DNA of 64,000 nt from Acidimicrobiaceae bacterium (GTDB lineage Bacteria; Actinomycetota; Acidimicrobiia; Acidimicrobiales; RAAP-2), in the NCBI GenBank assembly GCA_003138815.1, contig PLHD01000010.1, positions 62,308-126,307 on the forward strand, given 5' to 3'. This document shows positions 59,480 through 64,000 of the stretch, in pieces. The translations under genes and the position numbers were made by a program. Numbering within the stretch: the stretch's first letter is position 1; every line of letters begins with the position of its first letter. The notes under the pieces were generated by a model. The model did no database searches and had not been told where the DNA came from. It saw only the letters and a list, made by a program, of their open reading frames with translations.

Positions 59480-60902
59480 CTACCACGAAAGGCTGTACGG
59501 CGCGACGGGCGCCGGCAGCGTTGAGGGCCTGGCGCTCAGGTGCGCGTCCAGCGCGCTGGCCGCGCTGCGGCCCTCCGCGATGGCCCACACGATCAGGCTC
59601 TGGCCACGCACGGCGTCACCGCAGGCGAACACCGGCGTCGGCCCGGCGAGCGCCTCGAGTAGCCAGTTCGCCGACACCGACAGCGTCGAACGGGCCGTCA
59701 CCAGCTCGGCGCCGTCCAGGCCGATGCGACCGAGCTCGGGACCCAGGAAGCCGGCCGCGATCAGCACGAGGTCGACCGGCACGTGGACGACCTCGCCGCT
59801 CGAGTTGTCGCGAAGCACTATCTCGCTCACGCGGCCGTCGCCTCGGAACTCCAGGGTTTCGGTGGAGAATCGCCGCTCGCCGCCTTCTTCGTGCGCGGGG
59901 GTGGTCTTGAAGATCCTCGCCATCATGGGCCAGGGCTGGTCCGTCGGCCGCACCACCGGCGGGCAGTCCATGATCTCGATCTGCAGGACCGAGGCGGCCC
60001 CCTGGCGATGCGCCGTTCCCAGGCAGTCCGCGCCGGTATCGCCGCCGCCCAGGATCACCACGTGGCGTCCACCGGCGTCGATTGGCGACACGCCGGCGCC
60101 GGCCACGGCCCGGTTGGCGGCCTCGAGGTAGGTCATAGCCGGGTACACGCCCTCGAGCTCGGCGCCGGGAACGTCGATGAGCCGCGGCACCGTGGCGCCG
60201 ATGGCCAGCAGCACGGCGTCGAAGTCGCGGCGCAGCTCGTCGAGCGGTGTGCCGTCGGCCCCCACGGTCGCGCTGGTGCGGAACACGACGCCCGAGCTCC
60301 TCATCACCTCGATGCGCCGATCGAGCACCGCCTTCTCCAGCTTGAACTCGGGGATGCCGTAGCGCAGCAGCCCGCCGACGGCGTCACTCCGCTCATAGAC
60401 AGTGACGTCGTGGCCGACGCTGCGCAACTGGGCGGCCGCCGCCAGTCCGGCGGGGCCCGATCCGACGACCGCCACCCGCCTACCAGTCTCGCTCGCGGGG
60501 AACCGTGCGACGTCGAAGCCCATGGAAAAGGCGTGCTCGGCCACCTCGTACTCAATGCGCTCGATGGTCACCGGATCGCTCGCGATGCCGAGGACGCAGG
60601 CCGACTCGCAGGGAGCGGGACAGAGCCGACCGGTGAACTCCGGGAAGTTGTTGGTTCGAAACAGCGCGGCCGCGGCCTGCTCCCACCTGGCCTTGTAGAC
60701 GTGATCGTTGAAGGCCGGGATCGGGTTGCCGAGCGGGCAGCCCTGCATGCAGAAGGGAATACCGCAGTCCATGCACCGCGCGCCCTGCTGGGCGACGGCC
60801 GCGTCGTCCTGGGGTTCGTACACCTCGCGCCAGTCGCGCAGGCGCACCGGCACGGGTCGGTACACGGGCCCCCGGCGCTCGAACTCGAGGAAACCGGTGG
60901 GC

Positions 60903-60910
<8 letters not shown>
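59480..60910 (-). CDS. gltD: Glutamate synthase small (beta) subunit
   Basis: 476 residues. N-terminal Cys clusters bind [4Fe-4S] centres: [18 protein letters not shown] and [10 protein letters not shown]. Then come FAD and NADPH Rossmann motifs ([13 protein letters not shown] near residue 150 and GGGDTGADC near 290) and [18 protein letters not shown]. It supplies electrons from NADPH to GltB. GTG 60910 overlaps the end of gltB by eight bases. Confidence 0.95.

Positions 60911-64000
<3,090 letters not shown>

Overview
The window looks like chromosomal DNA of a high-GC actinobacterium, most likely of the class Acidimicrobiia or a close relative. The markers are a full Pup-proteasome locus (mpa/arc, dop, pup, prcB, prcA, pafA), a fused CofG-CofH F420 gene (fbiC), a DUF4193 protein, and the gcvH / zinc-ribbon-FHA / MerR / DUF151 gene order also known from Mycobacterium around garA. 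No rRNA, tRNA, CRISPR array or intact insertion sequence was found. The class assignment is inference.

Layout. 1-4.7 kb: end of an FAD/NAD oxidoreductase, a DUF2079 membrane protein, a TPR protein with an Arg-rich disordered N-terminus, then an 800-base stretch without a convincing gene. 4.7-21.8 kb: housekeeping and central metabolism, with dinB-like, class I aldolase, pgsA, gcvH, FHA, ftsR-like, bifunctional nuclease, DUF4232, an APC permease, an AcuI-like reductase, an alpha/beta hydrolase, a GT87-like protein, divergent thiD/thiG, a MerR regulator, a nuclease-like protein and gcvT-gcvPA-gcvPB. With gcvH this gives the P, H and T proteins of glycine cleavage. 21.8-31.3 kb: an accessory region of visibly lower GC with single orphan genes, a dispersed short repeat, a large GGDEF-EAL protein, and decayed genes (MarR with an amber codon, P450 fragment, APC permease fragment) next to a PuuD-like amidotransferase and a CrcB pair. 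31.4-36.5 kb: a small secreted protein, a 58-aa gene, an SDR, an HtrA protease, an unknown repeat-bearing protein, GNAT and DUF4193.

36.6-48.5 kb is an almost unbroken minus-strand run: mpa, dop, pup, prcB, prcA, pafA, lepB, tatA/B, tatC, a Ski2-like helicase and a double-domain ThyX-like protein. Pup ends in Gly-Gly-Glu, so it should not need deamidation, and Mpa ends in Gln-Tyr-Leu for docking on the 20S core. 48.5-64 kb: ferredoxin, trmI with three tiny translationally coupled upstream genes, a thioesterase, tkt-tal followed by a broken pgi remnant, fbiC, a LOG-family protein, an acyl-CoA ligase, and gltD-gltB (gltB runs off the end).

The strongest window-wide signal is promoter architecture. 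At least 25 genes carry a TANNNT hexamer ending 6-8 bases (19 of them exactly 6) before the start codon, usually without a Shine-Dalgarno sequence. That is the geometry of leaderless mRNA. Many other starts are translationally coupled through ATGA, GTGA or TTGA overlaps. These two rules decide most start codons given here.
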